Origin: Microbacterium murale
GTDB taxonomy: Bacteria; Actinomycetota; Actinomycetes; Actinomycetales; Microbacteriaceae
Length of the DNA stretch: 64,000 nucleotides
Direction: 5' to 3'
Assembly (NCBI RefSeq): GCF_030815955.1
Contig: NZ_JAUSXK010000001.1
Location: 806,001-870,000, forward strand
Shown here: positions 44,579 through 53,257 of the stretch, piece by piece
How positions within the stretch are numbered: the stretch's first letter is position 1
Layout of the letters: each line of letters starts with the position of its first letter
Notes under the pieces: model-generated
Seen by the model: only the letters and a program-made list of their open reading frames with translations
What the model was told of the DNA's origin: nothing
The model's database searches: none
Program-made: the position numbers and the translations under genes

Positions 44579-44684
44579 CAGCTTCTCGATGAACGCGCCG
44601 CTCCGCATCTGACTCGCGGACAGCCTTTTTTGGCCAAAGGTCTAGGCTCGTCACGGCGGACCACTCGCCCGTTAAGCTTCTCCC

Positions 44685-45344
44685 ATGCCGGAAATCCGCG
44701 TTCTCATCGTCGATGACGATCCCCTGGTCCGCTCAGCGCTGTCGCACTTCGTGTCGCGTGACGCAGAGATCCAGGTCATCGGTGAAGCCGAATCCGGGCT
44801 CGAGGCGATTGCCTTCGTGGAGCGGGACATTCCGGACGTCATCATGATGGACGTGCAGATGCCGGAGATGAACGGGATCGAAGCGACCGCGGCCATCGCC
44901 GAGCGCTGGCCGGATGTCCGTGTCCTCGCTGTGACGACGCTCGAAGGCAGCGACACGGTGCTTCCGATGCTGAGCGCCGGCGCCTCTGGGTACATGCTCA
45001 AGGACTCCAGCGCCGAGAGCATCGTCGCCGGCGTGCGAGAAGTTCACAAGGGCGCCAGCTCACTCTCACCGAGGATCGCATCGATGCTCATCGCGCACGT
45101 TCGCGCAACCGAATCCACGGGAGCCGGGAGGACAGGCCCGCTCGCGGCTCTCACCGAGCGTGAGACGGAGGTTATGCACCGTCTCGCCGAGGGCATGTCG
45201 AACGCCGAGATCGCGCGTGCGCTCATCGTCTCCGAGGGCACGGTGAAGGCGCATCTGGGCAGCATCATGTCCAAATGGCAGATCCGCGACCGCGTGCAGA
45301 TCATCGTCGCGGCCGCGCGCGCCGGGCTGGTCGACTTCCGCTGA
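44685..45344 (+). CDS. Response regulator, NarL/LuxR family
   Basis: A 219-residue regulator. The receiver domain has VLIVDDDPLVRSAL (acidic pocket) and the phospho-Asp in VIMMDVQMPEMNGIE. Thr/Lys switch residues are in AVTTLEGSD and GYMLKDSS. The C-terminal HTH is LTERETEVMHRLAEGMSNAE then EGTVKAHLGSIMSKWQIRDR, typical LuxR type. It is divergently transcribed from its likely partner kinase. Confidence 0.95.
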   Translation: MPEIRVLIVDDDPLVRSALSHFVSRDAEIQVIGEAESGLEAIAFVERDIPDVIMMDVQMPEMNGIEATAAIAERWPDVRVLAVTTLEGSDTVLPMLSAGASGYMLKDSSAESIVAGVREVHKGASSLSPRIASMLIAHVRATESTGAGRTGPLAALTERETEVMHRLAEGMSNAEIARALIVSEGTVKAHLGSIMSKWQIRDRVQIIVAAARAGLVDFR

Positions 45345-45438
45345 AGCTCTCCAGGCATGCCTCGGGGAACGTTCTCCCGCGTCCATGATCGATCTCGCCC
45401 GTCTACGATCGAATGGCCACGCAAGCAGAAAGGCCCCC

Positions 45439-46731
45439 ATGCCCGTCACCTCGCACGCTCTGAACCATGCCGAGGATCTCGCCGACTTCGTCGCCGCCTC
45501 TCCCTCGAGCTACCACGCCGCCGAAGAGGTCGCACGGCGCCTGGAAGCGGTCGGGTTCGAGCGACTGGACGAGACCGAGGCGTGGCCGACGCAGGCCGGC
45601 GGCCGCTTCGTCGTGGTGCGTGACGGCGCGGCGATCGGCTGGATCGTGCCGGCGGATGCCGCGCCCACGACGCCGGCGCAGATCTTCGGTGCGCACACCG
45701 ACTCCCCCGGCTTCAAGCTCAAGCCGCGGCCGACCACCGGATCCCGCGGATGGCTGCAGGCCGGCGTCGAGGTGTACGGCGGACCGCTGCTGAACTCCTG
45801 GCTCGACCGCGAGCTCCGACTCGCCGGACGCCTCGCCCTCGCCGACGGCCGCGTCGTGCTGGCCGACACCGGACCTCTGCTCCGGCTGCCGCAGCTCGCC
45901 GTGCACCTCGACCGCGGCGTCAACAACGGCCTGGCACTGGACAAACAGAGCGAGACGCAGCCGGTGTGGGGCCTCGGCGACCCGACCGAGGAGGATCTGC
46001 TGGGCGAGCTCGCCGCATCGGCAGGTGTGAACGCCGCCGACATCCGCGGATTCGACGCGGTCGTCGCCGACTCGGCGCGCGGCGCGGTCTTCGGCAAGGA
46101 CGACGCGTTCTTCGCGAGCGGACGGCTGGATGACCTGGCGTCGGTGCACGCCGGTGTCGTGGCACTCTCGGCACTCGCTGCTGAGGGCGCATCCGGGCAA
46201 CGCGGCATCGCCGTTCTCGCCGCTTTCGATCATGAGGAGCTCGGCTCAGCCTCGCGCTCGGGCGCCGCCGGTCCCTTCCTGGAAGACGTCCTGGCGCGGG
46301 TGTACACCGGGCTCGGCGCCGACGACACCGACCAGCGTCGTGCGTTCGCGGCATCCTGGCACCTCTCCAGCGATGTCGGGCACTCTGTGCACCCGAACTA
46401 CGCGCACAAGCACGATCCCGTCGTGCAGCCGCTGCTCGGGTCGGGACCGATCCTGAAGATCAACGCCAACCAGCGCTATGCGACGGATGCCATCGGCGCG
46501 GCCGCCTGGGCAGGCTGGTGCGAGAGCGCAGGGATCGCTTCGCAGGAGTTCGTCTCCAACAACGCGGTGCCGTGCGGCTCGACGATCGGACCGATCACGG
46601 CCACTCGCCTCGGCATCCGCACGGTCGATGTCGGCATCCCGATCCTGTCGATGCACTCGGCCCGAGAGCTCGCCGGCGTCGCCGACCTCCACTCGCTCGC
46701 GCGCGTGGCCGAGACGTTCTTCGCCGCCTGA
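45439..46731 (+). CDS. M18 family aminopeptidase
   Basis: A 430-residue zinc aminopeptidase. The metal and active-site motifs are present: FGAHTDSPGFKL, the DRGVNNGLALDKQ loop, DHEELGSASRSGAAGP, SSDVGHSVHPNYAHKHDP, and VSNNAVPCGSTIGPITATRL. It removes N-terminal acidic or neutral residues from peptides in the cytoplasm. The start ATG 45439 has AAAGG seven bases upstream; an ATG 54 bases earlier lacks a good site. It stands alone between the two-component system and a permease. Confidence 0.93.
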   Translation: MPVTSHALNHAEDLADFVAASPSSYHAAEEVARRLEAVGFERLDETEAWPTQAGGRFVVVRDGAAIGWIVPADAAPTTPAQIFGAHTDSPGFKLKPRPTTGSRGWLQAGVEVYGGPLLNSWLDRELRLAGRLALADGRVVLADTGPLLRLPQLAVHLDRGVNNGLALDKQSETQPVWGLGDPTEEDLLGELAASAGVNAADIRGFDAVVADSARGAVFGKDDAFFASGRLDDLASVHAGVVALSALAAEGASGQRGIAVLAAFDHEELGSASRSGAAGPFLEDVLARVYTGLGADDTDQRRAFAASWHLSSDVGHSVHPNYAHKHDPVVQPLLGSGPILKINANQRYATDAIGAAAWAGWCESAGIASQEFVSNNAVPCGSTIGPITATRLGIRTVDVGIPILSMHSARELAGVADLHSLARVAETFFAA

Positions 46732-46766
46732 CCCCACTGGCACCGGCGCGGTGCCAATATGGGGGC

Positions 46767-48218
46767 ATGTCAGAGAAGATCGCAGCGTCGCCGGGACTGA
46801 TCGAGCGCGCCGGCATCGAGATCATCCCCGAATCCGAGCGCACCGCGAAGCCGCGCGACCTGTTCTGGCCGTGGTTCGCGGCGAACGTGTCGGTGTTCGG
46901 GATGTCGTACGGGTCGTTCGTGCTCGGCTTCGGAATCTCGTTCTGGCAGGCGACGATCGTGTCGGTCATCGGCATCGTGGTGTCGTTCCTGCTGTGCGGC
47001 CTGATCGCGATCGCCGGTAAACGCGGCTCCGCACCGACGATGGTGCTCTCGCGCGCAGCCTTCGGCGTGCAGGGCCAGAAGGTACCGGGCATCATCTCGT
47101 GGCTGACCTCGATCGGGTGGGAGACCTTCCTGGCGATCTTGGCGGTGCTCGCGACAGCCACTGTGATCACGCAGCTGGGAGGTGACGGCGAGAGCGTCGC
47201 CCTGCGGGTCATCGCGACGGTGATCGTCGCCGCGCTCATCGTCGCGGCATCCGTTCTCGGCTATCACACGATCATGAAGATGCAGTCCGTGCTCACCTGG
47301 ATCACCGGCGTCGTGACAGTGCTCTACGTGATCCTCGCGTTCTCGCACATCGACTTCGGCGCTGTGCTCGCCCGCCCCGACGGCAGCCTCGGCCAGCTCA
47401 TCGGTGCGCTGGTCATGGTCATGACAGGGTTCGGCCTCGGGTGGATCAACATCGCCGCCGACTGGTCGCGCTATCAGAAGCGCACCGCGTCCGACGGCGC
47501 GATCGTCTTCTGGAACACGATCGGCGGCTCGGTCGCACCGGTGATCCTCGTGATCTTCGGTCTGCTGCTCGGCGCCTCGAACGAGGATCTGCTGAACGCG
47601 ATCGCCGCCGACCCGGTGGGGGCCCTCGCGACGATCCTGCCGATCTGGGTGCTCGTTCCGTTCCTGCTCACCGCGGTGCTCGCACTGGTCTCGGGCGCCG
47701 TGCTCGGCATCTACTCGTCCGGACTCACGCTGCTGAGCCTCGGCATCCGCATCCCCCGCCCATCAGCGGCGGCGATCGACGGTGTCATCCTCACGATCGG
47801 CACGATCTACGTCGTCTTCTTCGCGACCGACTTCCTCGGGCCGTTCCAGAGCTTCCTCATCACGCTCGGCGTGCCCCTCGCCTCGTGGGCCGGCATCCTC
47901 ATCGCCGACATCCTGCGGCGCAAGAAGGACTACGACGAAGAGGCACTGTTCGATTCGAAGGGCCGCTACGGCGCCTGGGACTGGACGTCGATCATCACCA
48001 TGGTCGTCACCAGCGTGATCGGATGGGGTCTGGTCGTCAACAACTTCGCGGCCGACGCTCCATGGAACAACTGGCAGGGCTACCTGCTGTTCCTCATCGG
48101 CGGTCGCGAAGGCGACTGGGCGTATGCGAACCTCGGCGTGTTCTTCGCCCTGGTGCTGTCGTTCCTGGTCACGTACTTCGCGCGGGCGGAGAAGATCCGT
48201 CGGCAGGAGCAGGTGTGA
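46767..48218 (+). CDS. NCS1-family nucleobase/cation permease
   Basis: A 483-residue transporter with about 12 helices. PRDLFWPWFAANVSVFGMSY and GFGLGWINIAADWSRYQKRT are NCS1 signatures for cytosine, allantoin or hydantoin permeases. Gly-rich helices continue to FLVTYFARAEKIRRQEQ. The ATG has GGGGG upstream. It overlaps the following cysteine hydrolase gene by four bases, which hints that the imported compound is an amide-containing heterocycle or nucleobase product. The specific substrate is not assignable. Confidence 0.88.
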   Translation: MSEKIAASPGLIERAGIEIIPESERTAKPRDLFWPWFAANVSVFGMSYGSFVLGFGISFWQATIVSVIGIVVSFLLCGLIAIAGKRGSAPTMVLSRAAFGVQGQKVPGIISWLTSIGWETFLAILAVLATATVITQLGGDGESVALRVIATVIVAALIVAASVLGYHTIMKMQSVLTWITGVVTVLYVILAFSHIDFGAVLARPDGSLGQLIGALVMVMTGFGLGWINIAADWSRYQKRTASDGAIVFWNTIGGSVAPVILVIFGLLLGASNEDLLNAIAADPVGALATILPIWVLVPFLLTAVLALVSGAVLGIYSSGLTLLSLGIRIPRPSAAAIDGVILTIGTIYVVFFATDFLGPFQSFLITLGVPLASWAGILIADILRRKKDYDEEALFDSKGRYGAWDWTSIITMVVTSVIGWGLVVNNFAADAPWNNWQGYLLFLIGGREGDWAYANLGVFFALVLSFLVTYFARAEKIRRQEQV

Positions 48219-48784
48219 GCCCCTCCGCCGGCTCGGGGACAAACCCCTGGCTCGTCGTCATCGATCCGCAGAACATCTTCGCGTCACCCGATTCCGCCTG
48301 GGGCTCGCCGTTCTTCGCAGAGGCGATGCCGCGCATCCGCGCACTGGCGGCTGCTTTCGGCGACCGAGTGCTCGTCACGAGATGGATGCCGACGGCCGAC
48401 CGCTCCACATCATGGGGCGACTACTTCGCCGCATGGCCGTTCGCCGATCGATCGCCGACCGATCCGCTCTTCGACCTGGTTCCCGAGGCGGCCTCCCTCT
48501 CGTCGCTGCCCACGCTCGACCTGCCCACTTTCGGGAAGTGGGGACCTGAGATCGAGCAGATCATCGGCCGCGGTGCATCCATCGTGCTCGCCGGCGTCTC
48601 GACCGACTGCTGCGTCATCTCGACGGCCTTGGCCGCAGCTGATGCCGGCGCCCGCCTCACCGTCGCCGCCGACGCCTGCGCGGGGTCGACAGCCGAGAAT
48701 CACGCCGCGGCCTTCCAGGTGATGGGCCTGTATCCCCCGCAGATCACGCTGTCGACGACGGCCGAGGTGCTCGCCGGGTTGTGA
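48215..48784 (+). CDS. Cysteine hydrolase, isochorismatase fold
   Basis: A 189-residue amidase-like protein. The Asp-Lys-Cys triad is visible: Asp in VVIDPQNIF, Lys in TFGKWGPE, Cys in GVSTDCCVIST. It starts at GTG 48215 inside the permease stop (GTGA), so the two are translationally coupled. Members split C-N bonds (ureidoacrylate, carbamoyl-sarcosine, biuret, nicotinamide). Coupling to an NCS1 permease suggests the imported compound or its derivative is the substrate. Confidence 0.88.
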   Translation: MSPSAGSGTNPWLVVIDPQNIFASPDSAWGSPFFAEAMPRIRALAAAFGDRVLVTRWMPTADRSTSWGDYFAAWPFADRSPTDPLFDLVPEAASLSSLPTLDLPTFGKWGPEIEQIIGRGASIVLAGVSTDCCVISTALAAADAGARLTVAADACAGSTAENHAAAFQVMGLYPPQITLSTTAEVLAGL

Positions 48785-48830
48785 GGGTGCTCGCCGGGGC
48801 GCGAGTTCGCGTCCGGCGGCACGACACTTC

Positions 48831-48896
48831 GGGGGCCGTCTGCACGGATGTCGGACAGATCCGCCCGATCCGGCCGACATCCGTGAATCGGGCCCC
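48831..48896. terminator. Long inverted repeat between convergent genes
   Basis: GGGGCC (48832-48837) pairs with GGCCCC (48891-48896) and CACGGATGTCGG (48843-48854) with its complement (48874-48885). A symmetric 5x5 internal loop separates the stems; the apical loop has 19 bases. It probably ends both transcripts, or is a dispersed palindromic element. Confidence 0.6.
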
Positions 48897-48920
48897 GAGC
48901 TGTCGCGGTCGAGCCTCACG

Positions 48921-49627
48921 TCATGTGGCACGGACGGCGGCGGCGATGTCGGACGGCGAGCCGTGCCACGGGGCGCCGTGACCGGGCAGAACCCAGGATG
49001 CCGATACGCCGGCGAGCCGGTCGAGGGAGCCGTCTGCGCCCTCGGGATCGTCCGTGAACGGAGCCGGCTGGGCACCGTCGCGTCCGGTCAGCACATGCCG
49101 GGTCGTGAGTGCGTCACCCACGAACACGGCATCCACGAGAGGAATGTGCACCGCGATGCTGCCGGGCGAGTGCCCCGGCATTCCGATGATCACCGGGGCG
49201 CCCGGCAGATCGAGCACGTCGCCGTCGGTAATCTCCTGCACCTCCTTGACGTAGATCGGGCGCAGCGCCTTCTTGCGGATGCCGTAGGCGAAGAAGCCCA
49301 GCATCGGTCCGAATCTCGACGGCCCCATCGGCGTCTTCGGCTTCACCCCGTGCGGGCACGCTCGGCGTCAGCGGCATGCACGTAGACGGGGACGCCGTAC
49401 TCACTGCGCAGACGCTCGGCGAAGCCGATGTGGTCGCTGTCACCGTGCGTGAGGATCAGCCCCTTGATGTCGGAGAGCGGTCGGCCAAGGCTCGTCATCT
49501 CCTCCTGCAGGTCACGCCAGTGCCCAGGCATCCCCGCGTCGATCAGCGTGACGCCCTCCGGCGCATCGACGAGATATGAGGCGACGATGTCGTTGCCGAG
49601 GCGGTGCAGGTGCGGTGCGAGCTTCAT
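48921..49627 (-). pseudogene. MBL-fold metallo-hydrolase, single-base frameshift
   Basis: Frame one (ATG 49627) gives VTLIDAGMPGHWRDLQ and the metal motif LTHGDSDHIGFA (HxDH), ending at TGA 49343 after ADAERARTG. Frame two begins at GTG 49346 with KPKTPMGPSRFGPMLGFF, then GMPGHSPGSIAVH, FVGDALTT and VLPGHGAP, the remaining metal-binding motifs. One missing G in the GGGG of 49346-49349 would restore a normal 235-residue protein. The two frames overlap as GTGA, so a slippage or coupled restart is formally possible. It is divergent from the TetR gene and shares its operators. Confidence 0.75.
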
Positions 49628-49663
49628 GATGTCCTACCGATCGGTGTGGGCTGATGTTGCGAT

Positions 49664-49680
49664 GGCTATGTTACGTAGCT
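49664..49680. promoter_or_regulatory. TetR-type operator candidate 1 (GGCTA-N7-TAGCT)
   Basis: A 17-bp inverted repeat between the divergent metallo-hydrolase and tetR genes. It matches the second site at 49686 in arm sequence and spacing, offset by 22 bp (two helical turns). Confidence 0.6.
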
Positions 49681-49685
49681 ATCAT

Positions 49686-49702
49686 GGCTAATGTCAATAG
49701 CC
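49686..49702. promoter_or_regulatory. TetR-type operator candidate 2 (GGCTA-N7-TAGCC)
   Basis: A perfect 5-bp-arm inverted repeat with the same N7 spacer as 49664-49680. Tandem paired operators are usual for TetR-type regulators controlling their own and a divergent gene. Confidence 0.6.
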
Positions 49703-49743
49703 TCAAACTCGCGACTCAGCGATTCACAACCGGAGAGAGCGCC

Positions 49744-50313
49744 ATGCCCACACCAGACCGTACGTCGACTGCCGCCATCATCGACGCGGGGCGCGAGATC
49801 CTCGAGTCGACTGGAGCATCCGGCCTGACGATGCAGGCCGTCGCCGATCGCGTCGGAGTGCGCGCGCCCTCGCTGTACAAGCGGGTGCGGGACAGGGATG
49901 CGCTGCTCGCCGCCGTCACCGAGTCGATCGTCCACGACCTGGCGGTCGAGCTGGAAGAAGTGGAGCGCGAGACGGCTGAAGGCGAACGGATCGGCGATCC
50001 GCTGACCGGCCTGGCCACGACATACCGAACCTTCGCTCATGCTCATCCCGAAGGGTTCCGCCTCATGTTCACGGCATCCGCTCCTCTGGCGTCTCTCGAC
50101 CGCGCGGCCGGTCCCGTCATCCGCGCGAGCGGTGCGATGGTCGGTGACGACGACGCACTGGATGCCGCGCGCCTCGTCACAGCATGGATGACCGGCTTCC
50201 TGCAGATGGAGTTGGCCGGAGCGTTCCGCCTCGGCGGGGACGTCGACCGGGCATTCGACTACGGATTGAACCGCATCGTGCGAAGCCTGGCGTCCGACGT
50301 TCTGCCACACTGA
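49744..50313 (+). CDS. TetR/AcrR-family regulator
   Basis: A 189-residue regulator. The HTH is TMQAVADRVGVRAPSLYKRV. The C-terminal domain (AHPEGFRLMFTASAPL, then AWMTGFLQMELAGAF) is of the WHG/TetR_C type. ATG 49744 has GGAGAG eight bases upstream. An ATG at 49684 would add 20 residues but overlaps an operator site. It is divergent from the metallo-hydrolase and 17 bases ahead of the esterase gene, which may be in the same transcript. Confidence 0.9.
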   Translation: MPTPDRTSTAAIIDAGREILESTGASGLTMQAVADRVGVRAPSLYKRVRDRDALLAAVTESIVHDLAVELEEVERETAEGERIGDPLTGLATTYRTFAHAHPEGFRLMFTASAPLASLDRAAGPVIRASGAMVGDDDALDAARLVTAWMTGFLQMELAGAFRLGGDVDRAFDYGLNRIVRSLASDVLPH

Positions 50314-50330
50314 TCCGTGGAGGGGAATCC

Positions 50331-51392
50331 ATGACCACGATCACGCACGAGGACGACAGCGACGACCGCCCGAAGAAGGCGCATCGTCGCTGGTTCAAGA
50401 CTCGAGTCACGCTCCTCATCATCATCGCGATAGCGATCGTGGTGGCGATAGTGGGAGCGATCACGCCGTGGCCCTCGGCCATGGTGATCCGCGCCGTCTT
50501 CACGCAGGGCGGGGACGCGACCGCCGCCGAGATGGACAAGCACGTCCCCGACACGAAGCTCACCGAGACGCTCGACGTCGCATACGCCGATGAGGGCGTC
50601 GACACGACGATGGACGTCTTCACACCGGCATCCGCCACCGGCCCCCTGCCCACGATCGTGTGGATCCACGGCGGAGCCTGGGTCTCAGGGTCGAAGGAGA
50701 ACGTCGACCCCTACATGCGGATCCTCGCCGCCGAGGGATACACGACCATCGCCCTGAACTACACGCTGGGGCCGGAGGGCTTCTACCCGAAGGCCGTGCA
50801 CCAGATCAACGACGCACTCGGCTACATCGACGAGCACGCAGCCGATCTGGGCGTCGACCCCACGCAGATCGTGCTCGCGGGTGACTCGGCGGGTGGACAG
50901 CTGGCCAGCCAGATGGCGACACTCATCACCAGCACCGACTACGCCGAGATCATGGACATCAAACCGGCGCTCGATGCAGATCAGGTCGTCGCCACCGTGT
51001 TGAACTGCGGCGTCTACGACCTCGCGGCACTCGCCGCGCTCGACGGCATCGTCGGCTGGGGTCTGAAGTCGTCGATGTGGGCGTATGCCGGCACCAAGAC
51101 CTGGGCGGAGGACTCGTCGGGCGCGACGATGTCGACCGTGAACTGGGTGACCGAGGACTTCCCGACCACGTACATCTCCGGCGGCAACGGCGACGGACTC
51201 ACCTGGCTGCAGTCGATCCCGATGGCCGACCGGCTGACCGAACTCGGGGTCGACGTGACGACGCAGTTCTGGCCGGCACCGCACGAACCGCAGCTTCCGC
51301 ATGAGTATCAGTTCCACCTCGACATGCCGGATGCGCAGACGGCCCTGCAGAAGACGATCGACTTCCTCGACGCGCACACTACCCAGCCCTGA
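50331..51392 (+). CDS. Membrane-anchored alpha/beta hydrolase (esterase/lipase HSL type)
   Basis: A 353-residue protein. One N-terminal helix (LLIIIAIAIVVAIVGAI, residues 27-45) follows a charged cytoplasmic tail, so the enzyme domain faces outside. The oxyanion motif WIHGGAWVSG and nucleophile elbow LAGDSAGGQLA are intact. A late acidic segment and His in WPAPHEPQLP can complete the triad. It follows tetR by 17 bases with GGAGG upstream of ATG 50331, so TetR control is likely. Substrate unknown; a carboxyl ester. Confidence 0.88.
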   Translation: MTTITHEDDSDDRPKKAHRRWFKTRVTLLIIIAIAIVVAIVGAITPWPSAMVIRAVFTQGGDATAAEMDKHVPDTKLTETLDVAYADEGVDTTMDVFTPASATGPLPTIVWIHGGAWVSGSKENVDPYMRILAAEGYTTIALNYTLGPEGFYPKAVHQINDALGYIDEHAADLGVDPTQIVLAGDSAGGQLASQMATLITSTDYAEIMDIKPALDADQVVATVLNCGVYDLAALAALDGIVGWGLKSSMWAYAGTKTWAEDSSGATMSTVNWVTEDFPTTYISGGNGDGLTWLQSIPMADRLTELGVDVTTQFWPAPHEPQLPHEYQFHLDMPDAQTALQKTIDFLDAHTTQP

Positions 51393-51427
51393 CGCCTGAA
51401 CGATCGTTCGGGATATCCTCAGGGATC

Positions 51428-52315
51428 ATGGGCACAGACTCGACGGACACGGCCGGCACCACCGATCCCACCGGGAACGAGCGTCCCCTGGAGGACACGA
51501 TCGTCACCGACCTGACCGGGCGGATGACGTACGGGTCGTACCTCGGACTGGACGAGCTGCTGAACGCGCAGCATCCCGTCAGCAGCCCTGAGCACCACGA
51601 CGAGATGCTGTTCATCATCCAGCACCAGACCACAGAGCTCTGGCTGAAGCAGCTGCTGCACGAGCTCAGCTCTGCCCGTACCCTGCTGGCCAGCGACGAC
51701 TTGCGCGAGGCACTGAAGCGGGTGGCGCGCGTCAAGCGCATCCAGGACGTCATGACGCAACAGTGGTCGGTGCTGGCGACCCTCACCCCGACCGAGTACG
51801 CGCAGTTCCGTGGCGCTCTGGGCAACTCGTCCGGGTTCCAGTCGGTGCAGTACCGAGCGGTGGAGTTCGCGCTCGGCAACAAGAACGAGCGGATGCTGCA
51901 GGTCTTCCGCGATCACCCGACGAACCTCGCACTGCTGAAGACCGAGTTCGAGCGACCGACGCTGTACGACGAGTTCCTGCGTTTCGCCTCCCGGCGCGGA
52001 CTGCCGATCCCGACCGAGATCCTCGAGCGCGATGTGCGCGAACCGTACCGTCCGCATCCTTCGCTCGTGCCGGCGATCCGCGAGATCTACGAGAATCCGC
52101 AGACGCACTGGGATCTCTACGAGGCGTGCGAGGACCTCGTCGATCTCGAGGACAACTTCCAGTTCTGGCGTTTCCGGCACCTGAAGACCGTCACGCGCAC
52201 GATCGGGATGAAGCCGGGCACTGGCGGATCCAGCGGCGTCGGATTCCTGCAGCGGGCGCTGGAGCTGACCTTCTTCCCCGAGCTCTATACGGTGCGCACC
52301 GAGATCGGGGCGTGA
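51428..52315 (+). CDS. kynA: Tryptophan 2,3-dioxygenase
   Basis: A 295-residue haem dioxygenase. It has LTYGSYL-like MTYGSYLGLDELLNAQHP, IIQHQTTELWLKQLLHEL, FQSVQYRAVEFALGNKN, and the axial haem histidine in WRFRHLKTVTRTIG, followed by GTGGSSGVGFL. It oxidises tryptophan to N-formylkynurenine. It is first in a three-gene operon and its stop overlaps the next start (TGATG). Confidence 0.96.
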   Translation: MGTDSTDTAGTTDPTGNERPLEDTIVTDLTGRMTYGSYLGLDELLNAQHPVSSPEHHDEMLFIIQHQTTELWLKQLLHELSSARTLLASDDLREALKRVARVKRIQDVMTQQWSVLATLTPTEYAQFRGALGNSSGFQSVQYRAVEFALGNKNERMLQVFRDHPTNLALLKTEFERPTLYDEFLRFASRRGLPIPTEILERDVREPYRPHPSLVPAIREIYENPQTHWDLYEACEDLVDLEDNFQFWRFRHLKTVTRTIGMKPGTGGSSGVGFLQRALELTFFPELYTVRTEIGA

Positions 52316-53256
52316 TGCGGGCGGTCACGTTCTTCGCCGAAGGCCGCCTGCGGGAGGGCACGCTGACCGCGGATGCCGCGGGAGTCCGGCTCGTGCGTGG
52401 ATCGGCTTCCGATGACGCTGCGCGCCTGGACGGCATCGTCACGGGTGCGTTCACCGACCATCACGTGCACCTGCAACTGGTCGATGCGCGCGGCCTCGTC
52501 GCAAGCCGGCTGGGGCGGGTCATCGACCTCGGCGCGAACGTCGACGCCATCAGGAAGATCGCGCTCTCAGGAGCAGTCGAGGTCGAGTACGCCGGCCCGT
52601 TCCTCACCGCCGTCGGCGGGTATCCGTCCGACCGAGAATGGGCACCGGAGGGCGCGGTGCGAGAGGTGCGGGATGCCGTCGACGCCGCTGCCGTGATCGG
52701 GTCACTGGCCGATGCCGGGGTCAGTTGGATCAAAGTCGTCGGGAACAGCGACGCCGGTCCGGTGCTCGACGATGCGCTGCTTCGTACGATCGTGCTCGAA
52801 GCCGCTGAACACGGCCTGCCGGTCGTCGCGCACGCCGAGGGCGCCGGGCAGGCGCAGCGAGTGGCACGATTGGGCGTCGCGCGTCTGGCGCACTCGCCCT
52901 TCACGGAACGGCTGAGCGATGACGAGGTCGAGGAGCAGGCGGCATCCGTCTCGTGGGTCTCGACCATGGCCGTCCACGAGGACGAGGCCTACGAGAACGT
53001 CGTCGACAACGTGCGGCGGTTCGTCGCGTTCGGCGGCGACCTGGTCTACGGCAGCGACATGGGCAACGGCCCCACGCCGGTCGATCTGCGAGACAGCGAG
53101 CTCGAAGCGCTGCGTGAGGCAGGCGTCGAGGGGCTCTCGCTTCTACGAGCGCTCGCGCCGCTCGACCCGCTGCGCGCCGGTGCCGACCTGCTCCTTCTCC
53201 CCCGAGGAGATCCGGCCGGCGCCCGCCGCATCACTCCCGCCGATCTGGAGGCCTGA
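52315..53256 (+). CDS. Amidohydrolase-superfamily protein, candidate formylkynurenine formamidase
   Basis: A 313-residue metal-dependent hydrolase. The metal motif is FTDHHVHLQLVD (HxH); further ligands are a Lys in SWIKVVGNS, His in VVAHAEGAG and LAHSPF, and Asp in YGSDMGNGP. It is shorter than most dihydroorotase-type members. It lies between kynA and kynU, overlapping kynA by one base and separated from kynU by one. No canonical KynB or alpha/beta-type formamidase is in the operon. By position it may hydrolyse N-formylkynurenine to kynurenine. That role is inferred. Confidence 0.8.
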   Translation: MRAVTFFAEGRLREGTLTADAAGVRLVRGSASDDAARLDGIVTGAFTDHHVHLQLVDARGLVASRLGRVIDLGANVDAIRKIALSGAVEVEYAGPFLTAVGGYPSDREWAPEGAVREVRDAVDAAAVIGSLADAGVSWIKVVGNSDAGPVLDDALLRTIVLEAAEHGLPVVAHAEGAGQAQRVARLGVARLAHSPFTERLSDDEVEEQAASVSWVSTMAVHEDEAYENVVDNVRRFVAFGGDLVYGSDMGNGPTPVDLRDSELEALREAGVEGLSLLRALAPLDPLRAGADLLLLPRGDPAGARRITPADLEA

Positions 53257-53257
53257 C

